Positions 1 to 13,500 of a stretch of DNA of 64,000 bases are shown in pieces. The notes under the pieces are model-generated. The model ran no database searches. It was not told the origin of the DNA and worked only from the letters and a program-made list of their open reading frames with translations. Each line of letters starts with the position of its first letter. Positions within the stretch are counted from its first letter, which is position 1. Source of the stretch: Centropus unirufus (taxonomy: Eukaryota; Chordata; Aves; Cuculiformes; Centropidae); NCBI GenBank assembly GCA_013397695.1, contig VYZI01000205.1, positions 500,559 through 564,558 of the forward strand, given 5' to 3'. Made by a program: the position numbers and the translations under genes.

Positions 1-1439
1 TGGTTGGACTAGAGAAATTCACATTTAAATTCCTTTTCATTCAGATTTTGGTCAGTTCTTCAAGGTGACTAAAAAACCACAGATCTTCAAATATGTTTTG
101 TTAGTGCACAGCCAAGCTCTATCACCCCTAAGTAATCAAATCCCTGACACCAGTAAAGCAGAAAACCCTGCAGTTTGCTCTGACACTGAGCAGTGTCATA
201 TTCTCTGCAGCTGTGACATTCCCACCTCTGACATGTGAATCAGATGCCCAGCTGCTCAGCAGTTAGAGACTGCTACTTTAGAAGATGCTTTCAGGCGCCA
301 CAGTTAGATTATGGTAACTTATACAGGAATGCAACAGAAAACCAAACTTTTGTGTAATTACTTGTCCCTTTCCAGCCCTCTCCCCATTTTCTTGGTCTCT
401 TGTTTTAAAGTGATGTTACATTTTTTTCAGGAAATGAAGCGTTAAAAGAAGGAAAGCAGAGATTCAACAAGAGATCATTAATAGAGTAACATCTGTAGAG
501 AACATGAGCAAGCAGCTGTCAAACCATGCCAGGGAGACTATAGTCTCACTGGGATGACAAGCAAGTTTCTCCATAATGTTAGTTCAGCATCCAAGCCCTA
601 CTTTCATTTCTTCTTTTAAAAATTTAGAGGAACTAAGCTCAAATGTCAGTCTTCGTTAATACTAGAAGTAGCGACAATATTTCAGTCACTGCTTCAGTCA
701 CTTCCAGTCACAACCACAAAGCAGACCTAGAATACCCCAAAAGAGACCAAACGCTACAGATACAGCGGCAAAGCTAAAGCCCACTATGTTAGTGAGTTAT
801 ACAATGCACACAGTCCAAGATCCAACAAGACAGGAACACACCATTCCAAATACTCTACACACTTGCTCTACATGGGAGAGCAGGAACCAAGAGAACATTA
901 TCACACAACAAATCCCATTCTGACTGCCCTTCACAGGCACCAACACACCACCTACATTTCCTTATTTAGACCTTTAGCCATCAAACTCGAAAGCACGTTA
1001 TCACTGCACCAAAATCAACAGCTAAGAAGAACTCAAGGTCGGCTTACCAAGCAACTCCTTACACTCTTGAATACCAAACGAAGAAACTTTAAGCTAAACT
1101 CTCAAAAAACCTCAGTTGGGTTCTGATGGTCTGCCATGAATGCTACGGTATAATGCTAAAATGCTAGGATGTGGTTTTTGTTTTTTTATTTTTTTTTTCA
1201 GGGCAGTGGGAACCAAGATCGGTTGAGATGCTAGGTGTTAATGCAAAACGGGGTTAGAGATCTATAATTTAAATGCATCCTTTGGTAGAGGCTTGTGTTT
1301 CAGCCATTGATTTATATGCAAAAGCGGTTCAGCAGAGGAAACAAAGGAAGGTTCTAAAAAAACGTTTCATCAGCAAGTTCTCCATTAACTTTTTCCCCTG
1401 CATGCAAGAAAGCGACCCTTAGAGGGATGTGGTACATAC
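1..1439 (-). other. PRRC2C intron after exon 24 (partial)
   Basis: No exon-like sequence with homology to the downstream PRRC2C protein was found on the minus strand. The plus-strand open frame at 863-1126 has low-complexity composition and no recognisable family. A T-rich run near 1171-1199 is the only simple-sequence feature. Confidence 0.7.
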
Positions 1440-1541
1440 CTTGAGGGTGAGGTCGACGGTAGCGGGAGAAACTGTAGTTAGGCTGGAGCTCTGTTGTAGA
1501 GTCTCCCTCCTAGGGAGGGGAAGGGTGTGGGGCAGGGGCAC
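1440..1541 (-). CDS. PRRC2C: PRRC2C exon 24, last one in the window
   Basis: 102 nt in phase 0, residues 2074-2107, encoding VPLPHTLPLPRRETLQQSSS and ending VDLTLK; human has VPLPNTLPLPKRETIQQSSS ending FSLTFK. Borders are ttcag|GTGC and CAAG|GTATGT. The next expected exon (human MESARKAWENSP) was not seen in bases 1-1439, so it must lie to the left. Confidence 0.9.
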
Positions 1542-4500
1542 CTGAAAGGCAGGCAACACACATCACATTCTAACTACGTCTACTACAAAAGCCCCAGAAA
1601 AGCAAAGCTCAAGCTTTAAGTGAGCTACAATTTCTTCAAGGCTTGAGCATTTGGCAGGGAGATTTTGATAAAGTAAGGTGAAAATCTGGTAGGGGAGGAG
1701 AGGCCATTCAGCAGGTGCCGAGATGCTTCCCATCTCTCTTTAACAGGCTGAAGACTAAGGTTCTAAAGTGTCCATGTCTTCTGCACAAATACCGATTTTC
1801 TGCTTTGGCATTTACTTTAAAAATACCATTTCAGTTTACTGATGTTCTTCCCAAGCCAAGTTTGGCCCCTTTTGTACCAATAGCGTATATGGGGCTTTGT
1901 GACCTCGAGTTCTAAGATGTGGTTTCTATTGCCATCGACTAACTGAATTCAGTTAGCTTCTCTTCCAAAAGATAAAAGATGTGAAACTCTGGGAAATAAA
2001 CTTGATACAATGCTATTGCTGTCTTTGCCAAAGAAAGCAGATGGATTTCCTAGAAATTCTAAATGAAAGATATTAAAAAATACTGCAGTTCTGATCATTT
2101 ATTTCTCCACTTAGAGGACAGCTAATGGACTTCCACCAGATGAGATAAGGCTAATCCTAAAGACAGACTGAAACTTCGAAGCAGGTGACAGCACAGGTCC
2201 TTTGTGGCCAGGAGCCCCAACAACCTGTGTTGTAAAGCCAATTCCAACACACCACAGGGGAGGCATACCCTAACATTATGAACACAAAAGAATTCAGTCT
2301 TCCACACTAACCAATGGCACAGACCAGACCACCGCCAGAAAAATCCATCAAAAGAGTAAGTTCAATCAGTATTGCTTCAAAACAACATTCAAGGATGCTG
2401 AAGTAAGCTCAAAAGCCTTTCTTTGATGGAATTCACAAAAGAGATCCTAATGTGCAATTGTTTCCTCCCACAATCAACAAGAGACTCAACTCTGAGCTAA
2501 TTCTATTTCTGCTACTCAAACCGCAAAAAACACAAGATCAAGTTTCCAACCTGATATCCCAGCATAGTCAAGACAAACTTGACTTCACAAGTCACAGCCC
2601 AGCTGATCTTCTCAATTGCTACACCACAATCACACAGCCAAGATCACTGGGGCTTTGAGAACTGCAAACATCACAGCTCTGCATCAAATGCAAAGCCAAA
2701 TGCCTGCTATCTGCTTTCAGAAACCATAAAGCTGCTCCTTTCACAGGTAGTTTCTGCGATTTCAGGCTACAGTTCAAAATTTCTGTTTGTAAAAGCCTTT
2801 TTTCAAATTCACCTACAGAGCTTTGCTACTGGTATCAGGTTTAAGTTCCACCTGCTGCTGAGAGCACAATCTCTCCTTATCCCTATATCCTTGCTTTTTT
2901 AGAATTGTCCATATAAACACCTTCTCCACCTTCTGCTCTCTTTAAGCTCATTGCAGATGTTCAAAAGACAAGAAAATACCTGAAGAATTCCAGAACAGAT
3001 ACTGATCAAACCAGCTGTCCTTCAAAGTAAGGCTACTGGACACTCCACAGTTGCTTAACATAAAAGAAACCCTGGCGACTTGTTTACTGAAGGCACTGTT
3101 CTGTGCTTTAAAGAAGCATGAAAATACTTCCTTGTCTTCAAAGTCAAGACGATCACTGCAATAGACTTACGTTCGTCACCAAAGTCTCCTCCATTTTTGT
3201 ACTGCTAGTGGCCACTGTGTTAGGATGAGAAGAAGGTGTAGTGTAGTCTGTTACAGACTCCTGTGAAGAAAAATAATGCCATTAAAATTTCTCCCTTATC
3301 TAAATTAGATTTTAAGCTTCTTGGACAGATGTCAGCCTTTCTACAGGAGGAGGACACCAAGTAATGGAAGATTAGAATTTCACACCAGTTTTTTTTCTCT
3401 AGAAGACATATCCAGCAATCCTTGCTGCTAAATTGCTACTTAGGTCAGAAGAGTCCTTGGAAGATCAGACTTTGCCTTGGGACCTCACAACGTACCTCTG
3501 GAGACAAGTCGAAACAGTCTGTAAAGTAAGAACATTCAGTGATGTCCTGCCTGGCCACTAGACCTACTGAACTGTGGTGGCATGACCAGTTATGTTTCAG
3601 CCACCTGTGGGTACTTTTAGCCTATTTTAAAAGAAAAATACATTGGCTGAAAGCTTTCTGTAGCTTTAGAGAAATTTCTTGGGTAAACCTATGACAAGGA
3701 AGGCCCTCCAGACTAAAAAGAATACTTGGGGTTGGCTGCAATTTGAAAACCAATTTTAAGTCCTTTCTCTGAAAGTCAGAAGGCTCAGTTTTCTCTGGGT
3801 GGTGAAGTCTACCTCCCGATTTCTGCACTGAGCAGCGATTTCAAGAAAAGGGCCGAAGTTTCCAGTCTACCCTTGCAGCTTATTTGTCAAAATTAAATGG
3901 ATCTTAATGTGCACAGTGAAGGTCCACCCCTCATGGACCCAGCTGTAGCCAGTGACTACTGCCGCTGTAGGTACACCAAGTGCCTGATGGAGTGCCTCAT
4001 TGATAAAACACCCACAGCTCTCTAGAGAGCAGCCTATAAGGAATGAAAAGTGCGCTGGTACTTCTGTACAGCCACCTTGAGTGTTGTCTTTTTAGTTCTT
4101 GACACTGGAGATCTTCCTGAACATATTTGTGACAGGCAAGAAAGTGTTACCAGAACCCGGGCAAGAGACTGTTAGATAAATGATGCAACCCTGACTAGCC
4201 AAGAGCCCCTCTATAGCAAGCACTGCCAACTCCAAAAGTTTTACGTATCTGAAGCACAGATAAGAATCCATCATTTTTTATAGAACCAAACACCAAGAAG
4301 CAACTGAAGGACAAGCTAGCAGAACTGTTGATGAGTTCCTGGACTTGCCAACAAGGAAGGATTTTGAGGGAACAAACCACACAATGTTTATCAAATTGCA
4401 TCCAAGCAGTATGAGAAGCTATTAAGAAAGTCCACACTCCATTTACTGCTCATGTCTACGGAAATGCCTCCAAACAGGGTGATTAAAGCATCAAGACGCT

Positions 4501-7500
4501 AACTGGCAAATAACAGAATCTTCCTTAAAATGATGAGCCCAATTTGGTAAAAGAGCAAGACAAGCAGCTAAACCATAATGGGCTGATAGAGGATACAATG
4601 TGCATGTTGACTTAATTTTTGTATTTATGAAGAAAACAATATTTTCTCCATTTGGTTATTTCCCTTATTTGTTAACCTGGTGAAACACGAGATATACCAT
4701 GTTTTGTTTTCCAATTACAACTGCAAGTTGGTTTTCTATTTGACTCCAATAGGCAACTTAAATTTGGATAGAACAAGGCAGGCACAGAAGGCTACTTTAG
4801 TCACAAGGTCTTTCCAATTAAGTCATTAACTGCCTTCCTGGTTTTCCAAGATCTTTTGACTGCATAAGTAGAAGGATTTTTTTATATATCACTATTAAAA
4901 TTCCTTCAAGGTTTGAATGCAAATTTTACAAGGTCTCAGCACTAAAATTCCTTACAAAAGAAATTAGAGCAAGCCTAGTGCCAGCTTTCTCACTTTGGAA
5001 ACTTACAGCTGGAAAATGCTTTTCCACTAGAATTAAAAGCAAACCACTCTATCAACTCTGGTGCTGTTAGAAGTTCATGAGCAATGCTGAACCATCCTAC
5101 AAGGATGAGTTACATGGGCTGAACACGCAGAGAAGGCAATGCTTTAGCCGTAAGACCACCACTCCAAGAACTGTAGGCTAATCGCTAACCCCATTTACTG
5201 GTACATTAAGTTTAGGAATCTGTTAGATAAGCTTATCACCAATTTAATCACAAAGCTTATGAAGTGATTCTGCTGTACAAATCATTACCGAAGGAACCCA
5301 TCAATTACTTTATTACAAACTAGTAACAGTAATAACAGCAAGAGCAAAGTGCTGTACGTGCTTATTCGGAGTTATCTACAAGCAATTTAAGCCCGAAGAA
5401 AAAGAAGAGGCAAACTTTAATAACTACCTGCTTTGCACTAATAGAAGAGATCATAAATCCTGAAATGCCTTTATGCACAAAAGGACAAGGCAGACTTCAG
5501 AGCTGACCCTGCTATAAAGGATCATGGTAAAATGGGGCTAATCAGCTATTTCATTTGTTCCTCATTTGCATAAATCACTCAAGCCAGAGAGCTTGTCAGA
5601 TACTCAAAATTTATTCTCAATTTCAGCTGGTGTACTTTTTAGACATCATCTCAGTAAAATGCAGCCGATATCAGCTACCTGTGCAAACATTTCATTGCTG
5701 GGTCCACAACCAGGGGACTGATTCTTCCTGTGATTTGAAAGTTCCAAAACTTTAGAGGCACTAGGACAGGGAGAGGCAAGGGGTAAGGTCTTTTATTCAA
5801 TTCAAGTTACACATCAGATTGCCTTTACTCCAAAAATACTGCAAAACTCAAAAGAAACAACTGCATTTGCTTTGGAACATCACACTAATGTTCTGAACTA
5901 AAAACATCTCACTAGCCTGAGTTCATTTAGATTTATAGTTTCTAAGGTAAAACAGTCTTGTATGATTAAATGCATATGCTCATATTAAGATGTTTGTTCT
6001 GGGACAGATGGGATATAGTCACAAAGCTTCTGCTTCTGAAGATAGACAGCTGGCTTGACTCTTAAAGTATATACGACCCCATGAACACTGCAGAATGTGC
6101 CTTCCTGCAAGCTGAGTCAGCCTCTGAGAAGGATGTTAAAGAGTGTCAAAAAGGGAAAGATAATAGGTTTGCTGAAACTTCCCCACCTGACACTTCTTTC
6201 CACACTAATGAGCAATGGAAAGAGTACAAAGATAAGAGAAAGCATCTGCAACATAAATCAATATAGAAACACCAGGGCTGGAGCAGTATACGAAGCCATT
6301 TAAAAAGCCACTTTAAAAAGCAGCAAGACCGGTGTGTTCCTGCAACATCTTGATGAAGAGCATCTTCTCCAGTAAATCTGCAGGTTGGAGAACTAAATAT
6401 AAAATCAGACCACTCCTTTCCCAGAAAACTTACTGATGCCCCTGGAACTACTAATGAGAAAGGAATTCAAAGTAAAACCAGAACTGCTGTGACAGGAATA
6501 TTTAGGCCTTTCATTAAATGCTCCTATTAGCAGTCACTTAAAGTGATGAGGAAATTGGGAACTTTTACAGCCAGCACAAACAGGAAAATTTCATTCTGGT
6601 CTTCCTGCCCGAAGACAAAGCTTGGTGCTTTAACACTGTGGTAGCTTCAAAGACCCTCGGCAACCCACATTCAAAGGCCAGAAAGACAAAATCCAGACTG
6701 CACTTTTAAAGATCTCACATACAATTGTATAGAGGAAATAATGCTGAGTTTATTAGAGCTACTCTATTTTAAGTTAGCTTGGAGTGATCAAGTGTGCTTC
6801 CTATTCTGTGTGTGGTTTAGAAGAAGCATCTTTTATTATCTTGAGCTCTGTTCACAGGAGCTGGAAAGACAGTGAGAAATCACGAGACACAAATAGCCTC
6901 CTTGCCATATACTTGAGCAAGCTGGTGTTTACAGCTCTACACTTCAGACTCTGTGCACAAAAAGGGCACTTTATCTGTTTCTAGTGTCAACATAAACCAT
7001 TCATATCTCCTCACAAGATGGAAACTGTCAGGAAGGATAAGAAATCCCAGCAGTGAATTTTCTTATCTCTTTCCCATTCCACTCAAAAAAGTTTGCAGCT
7101 AGCATGCTGGACACAAACACCCTCCTTAATTCTGTAACAAAACCCCATTGAGGCAGCATCTTCTGCTCCTATCGCACCTTGGCAAGGACCTGACAGAAAC
7201 ACTTTTTTTTCCCCCCACCTGTGAGTGATGAAGTGATCTGCACTTCAGATTATTCAACTATCAGTGTACACTCTGCAGAGGATCGTTCTTGCTAAATGGC
7301 ATCAGACCATTTCTGCTTAAGACTAAGAAAAGGAAGACTGAGATAACATGCAACAACCTTGTAAACTCACAACATTTACGAATGTAAACATACAATTATT
7401 TTTCCTCTACCAAAGCAGGTGTAACTACTGACTAGTAGCTACTCGAACTGCATGGTATCTCTCTTTCTCACTTGAGATGACACCAACCATAATCCTTGCT

Positions 7501-10500
7501 CAAGACACAATGCTGCCACAGTGAAGACGGCCCCCACACAGAAGAGCCTCCCTGTGGATCTTTTTCATCCAGCGCTACCAATGCCCCATAGTTAAGAACC
7601 GAGCTGCAGCTCAATGAATCCTGGCAGCGAGTCAACATCTCTCTGCTGAGCAGTTACAGAAGTCAGGGGAGTTCCATGCAGACAACTGTGGTATATCCTC
7701 AGCATCCTGAAGGAACACTGTAAGGGACACCTTGACAATATCCAAGCCAACAGAAACTGACATATTTACCCTTTGGGTAAACTGAATGAGCTTTATCAAT
7801 GCTTTATCATATTCCTTGTTAAGATATCTCTTTGTTCACAGAACAGGACTTAGTTCACAGACTCAGGTCATCCATGCACAGTCAATTGCACACACCACAT
7901 CACTCCAGTTCTCTGCTGATGTCAAGCACTCATCTGGCATGTATCACGTATACCCGAGTTTATGGAATCTGTGTATACCTGGCTCCAGGGCCACTCTCCA
8001 CAGCAAAGCTCAGGACAGAGCTTTCACATTCATAAGACAAAAACGTTTAAAGCTTTCCAAGGTGATCTCTGTACAGGGCTACGGCAAACAGCACGTGTGT
8101 AGTACTTCTGGAGAAGTGTTTAATTCCAGCAGTACCGCTATATTTCACATAGACTATTCAGTGGACTCTGCTGTCCAGGTGACTTCCACCAGCAGGCAAC
8201 TAAGCATCAGGTACATTACTAGAGTCTTATTTTACACGGAGTGCTCAGTGATTTGTCAACATTCTTCTTACCTTAGTGTTTGTTCCAAACTCCGGAGCAG
8301 ACACAGATATCATCGTTCCTATTTCCGTGCCGAGTTTACTTGCTGCTTTGGTTTCCTTTGTAGTGACAGGTTCTGGACTTCTGACAGTGGTGGGAGATGG
8401 CTTATCCTGTCCCTCAGGCTCTCCCTGTTGCGCATCCTTCACCTTCCTGTTCTTTAAAGAACGCTCCTTCCCAATAGGACCAGGTTTATATTCTTTGTTT
8501 TCTACTGGGCTCAAGTCTGGAAGCTAAGTTAGTGTTAACTTGTCAGTTGTGTCTTTCCCACCGCACCCCACACCACAAGAAAATTCTACCATGCTTAAAA
8601 CGATTTTGTTTTAACCTAACAAAGCTTTCCTGAAGGGTAAGCATTGCCTAACAGAGAAATCATTGAGACTAAGTTAGCAATAGATAAATGAAATGCATTA
8701 ATTTTGAACATTAAGCAGTTAAACCCTCACTTTCAAGCAATACACATTTTATGACATGGCAGGCTTCAGCTATACTAAGACCTAGTTAAAAACTACAGGA
8801 GAAAGCCAGTTTGACTCCAGCTTGACAAGAAAAGCACAAAAAAGTATAGAAGCCACAAGACTTCATATGTATACAGGTTATTTAATTTTCAGAGAATGGA
8901 GATTGTGCAGGGCCCCAGGGCACTTGAACAGAAGACCCTCTCTATATTTGAGGATATCTCAATGCTTGGAGTTGGCAGCCATTTCCCTAGGAACTGAGCA
9001 CTTAGAGGATATCCAGAAAACATAAAACACCTACGCACAAGTGTTGCTTTATACTGCAGACACCATAGCTGGGATAACTGATGCAATTCAGTAGTTCCTT
9101 TTTGTGCAGCTGAATTAAAGCAGAATGAAGGGCCTCAGGGAACATGAATGCTCTGTTGTTTAAATAGCCATATTCTTTCTGGCTGAGGCTACTCAGCCCA
9201 CTTCATTTCAAAGCAGCACAAAAGCCTTGAAGACAGTCCTTAAAATTCATTCCTTAAACTTTGATGGTGGAAAGGCAGAAGCTCCCAGAATTGCCTCTAT
9301 AAATTCAAACCAGCTGTTTCAGGAGTAGTTTAAGACTCCTTACAATATAGTGCCTTTGGGCTTTGGAGAGAATGGAGTTCCCCAGAAGGATCTGGTACCC
9401 TCGGGAGGCCAGCAGAGACTAGACCAGCTCTCAGAGGGAAGGAGGAAAACAACAGCAGAAGCAGATGCCTGAATTCTTCAATGCAGCCATCAGGACCACT
9501 TTCCCCCCAAGTATTTATTTTTGCTCTGACAGTATAGAGGCAGAAATTCCTCCAGAACTTCAAGGTTACATTCAGAAAGGTCATCTGCTTTGTCTCAACT
9601 TACATGGCCCACATTAATTCAACAACACTAACCTCCAATCCTGAACATAAGCTGGTATTTAGGCTTCCTTGCAAACAATACCACCACGGGGGTGGTGGGT
9701 AAGCAGGAACTGCTTGTTGCCTTTTTTTTTTTCTGCAGTCAAGACAGCTAAAGGATTACAGACCTCATTCAGGAGGTGTTACTCTCCAGTGAATTAACCA
9801 TTTAGCCACATATTTGTCTTACCAAAAAAGCTACAGTAGTCCTGATGGCTATAACCAGCAGAAAAAAAAAGGAACTTTCTATACAGTGTAAAGCACTTTC
9901 TAAAAATTTACTTAACTTTGCAGTTCAGTGGCTTTAAGCAATAGGGGCAGTTCTAGTCACACGGCCAGTGCACCAGAGATAGGGGTTTCCAATATCTTGG
10001 GTCAGGACAATTCAATGGCGTAACTACTGCATATTTGGGTTTATGTTTTGCAATCAAAACCATGAACTGCAACACAGGACTCGGTGCCTCATGTAGCAGC
10101 AGTAAAGTAATTCTGTGTATGATTGCACTTGCAGATTTCAGATTTCTTTTTGAAAAAAAAAACAACAAACCACCCCAAACACAGCCAACACCAAGACACA
10201 CCTGGCCTTCCAGAAAGATAGAAGGGCTTTAACTAAATGAGGACCACTACCAAATCCCAGCCATCCAGAGGGACTCAAACAGCTGGTTCTGTAAGTCACC
10301 AGCCAATCTCATCTGCCATAACCATCTCTTTTCTGGGAGTAAGAAGCTGGTGCTGAGTGCAAGTGATGCACAGGTGAATACGCACCACAGGTGGAAATAA
10401 CAGGGAAGTGTACTTCATTAACTTAAGAGATCACTAAGCCTAATCTAAATGACAGGAAAATTTATTATTCCTTATGATTGGTAACAATAGAAATACAAGG

Positions 10501-13500
10501 TGACAATGATCAAATGAAGCCCCATAATCCCTGGAGGGCAAGCAAAACTTTTTTCTTTTAATTAAAAAAAATTGGTTTACCTATCCAGTCTTCCTAGAAC
10601 CACTAAAAAAATCACTGTTCAGACATATGCATTTGAATTTGAGACTTCAAATCAGTGGCTTTAACATTCCTCCCTTTCCTCAAAACACGGCTTTTCCTGC
10701 AACTTGATATATTACTCATCTTTCTCATCTCACTACAAAGCTGAGCGAGGAACCATTTGGGGGTGGAGGGCTGACAGGCACAGTGGAAAGAAGAAATACT
10801 GAAACGAGACACAGCCAGGGCAAAACCAGAATGCCTTGGATTCAAAATGGCTCTCAAAGCCTGAGCAAAAGGGAGCTCAAGAGAAAACAAAAAACCTGAA
10901 CTGGATAACAGAAAGAAAACACACAAACACCCAGGGTCTCCCAACACAGCTATCTCCCACCACTGCTCCAGCAACATCTGTTTTTCTAAAACCAGAGCCA
11001 ATGGACAGACTGTCAGGCTAGGCTGCTGTTTACTTGTCTTTGCTTCTTGAAATTCTCTCCAAGAACCACCTTGTTGATTGCGTCAGGCAATATAAAAGGG
11101 AAATACAATTTTTATAGGTCAAGTCCTAACTGACTGAGCATTCTATTCTATTAGTTCTAACCTCTTGCTGGCTGAACTTTAAACTTAAAAGTTGACATCG
11201 AACATACGACCTTTTACCTTTTGTGCTTTGATGGGTCCAGCCCGAGGTTGTTTCTGTCTTTGCTCTTTTGGCTCTGGTAGTTTTTCAGTGGACTTCTCCG
11301 AAAGTACAGGGCCAACCTCATTGTCACTGCCACTGGAAGCGGGGGCTCCAAACTGAATCGTTTCTATACCAAGATCGACTCCACCTTCTTGCCCAGGCTT
11401 TGTTCCCTAGTTAAAGGGTAAATGTTTGATGTATTTCAAAAGATTTCTAGATGAGTATTTTGCCAGTGGTTCAGAAAAGAGCACAAAATATATTAATCTG
11501 GAAAATCACTAAAAGTACATTTACCTTCTCCAAGCAAAAGCACTGTTACTGCAACAGAGTTGTAAGAGTAAATATGTATGAACATAGACTTCCTCCTCCT
11601 TATGTCCCTACTGTTCATACAAGCTCAAGAGTAGGAAAAACAAAAGCAGTGAAGAATTATGTAAATAAGATCAAGCTGCCAAATTGGTAGAGGGACAAAA
11701 GGTCCAGACTCAGGTTCAGAACATTCTCCTGAAAGTTCAAAAAGTGATGTTCGAGAGGAACAATCAGAAATTCAAAAAATATTCCAGATCTCCTTATGCA
11801 GTTAACATGGTCTCCCAAGAGAGTTATGTCACATTCTAAAACAATAAAGTCAAGACCAAAAAAGGCCAAGACAACAAAATCATAGGACTTTAGACAAAAT
11901 TTAGGGCTGTGATAATGTCATAGGGCAAGCAGAGTTAATAAAGTGAGGAAAAAGCAGTAGGTGCTTTCTATCTCTGTTTTAAGAGGGGACAACAACCACC
12001 ATTTAATTCCTTGGAGACACATTGTGTTTCTGCCTACATTACAACTGGAAACAAGTGTTCACATGCAAACCAGGCACTATTTTTACTTACAAAAATGCAT
12101 TAAAATAACAGCTATCAATAGAATCTGCAAATGGCTGAGTTTTTATTAAGAGTAGTCTTTCCATGGTTTAATTGTAAAAGCACAGGCCCATATCCTGTGT
12201 TTCTGTACTATCTCCTGACTTCACTGAATTCTATACACTTAGTTAAGTATGTGCACACCTGGAAAAATGGATAATTTGTACCCAATACCAATGAGATACA
12301 ATCTGGGTAAGTGTCACACGCAGCCACCCTTCTTCCCTTCATTCTTACCTCTGGAGATGTAGCTGAACCAAAAGATGTCAAAGGCTTGTTCCAAGCACTG
12401 ACCGAAGGTGGCTGGGGTGGGCTAATGGGTCCCACTGACAATTAAGAAGAGAGTTGAAAAAAAATCCCCCAATGTTGCTAAATGCATTTGACTACAGTTA
12501 TTAATTGATTGAGAAATTATAGTTTTAAATGAAATAAATTAAATGTGATTAAATAAGTTTTGGTTAAGAAATTATTTTTTTTCCAGCTATTAGCAGGCTA
12601 CCTACTTAGCTGCTTTCGAGTGGGGCAATCATCATGTTTGGAAGCATGACAAGCCCAACTAAACATGGATTCCTGAAGAAAGTGACAGCTGCTTATTCAC
12701 AGTGAATGACGAGCATCACAGCAATGTAACACAGTAATATACCGCAAAAACTCTTCTGAGGTAGTCACAGGTTACAACGCTGCACTTGGGAATGCTGCCC
12801 TCAACTCCCCATGCAAAATACATTTGCAGGTAAAAACAAAACATAAATAAAGAGTCCTAACAATAAGCGTTCTCCAACTAAAATGCTTGTTCCCTACCCC
12901 AAATCCAAAAAGACACTACTTACATTTTTTGGAGATATCGTTCAGAACTGCGGTAGGAGGCACCTTGTTTTCCCATAATTCAGTCCCCAAACCATTGTGA
13001 GCTGGGGTGTTTTGCAGAACTTTGCCAGACACGGTGTATTCTGTGCCGGCTGCCCCTCCTGCGGCCTGGTTTTGTGACTGAACAGAGGTCTGTGGCTGAC
13101 CTGGAGATGGCGTTGCACACGGAGGCTGTGCCTGAGCTTGTGCCTGAGCTTGTGCCTGCTGCGCAGCTGCGGCTGCTGCTTGTTGCTGCTGCTTTTTGGC
13201 AAATCTGGGTGGGAGCTTGGAATTCTGACCTCGGCCTTTTTCGCTTGATCCTTTTTTGGGCCAAACCTGTAAGCAGAAGTCAATTTCATTCTTAGAGCTG
13301 ACAGTGTGTATGGACACCAATTATACACTGAGTAGCAGCAAAAAGCAAACTCATTAACCCTGTCTTAAAAGTAGTTGTTTTTTTTTAGGGCTGTTAACCA
13401 CAGAACAATGATTTCTCTCAATTTCCCTCTTGGAAATCAACTGATATGGAAGCAATCCTTATCACAGTATGAGAAATGGTGTTTTCAGTTTGCCAGTTCC

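Noticed and set aside
863..1126. 87-codon open frame as a possible small gene
   Set aside because: It lies in a PRRC2C intron, has no homology I recognise and no supporting signals.
7786..8457. 223-codon open frame on the plus strand
   Set aside because: Its right part is the exact antisense of PRRC2C exon 22, and the rest is intron; the composition is Ser/Arg-rich without family resemblance.
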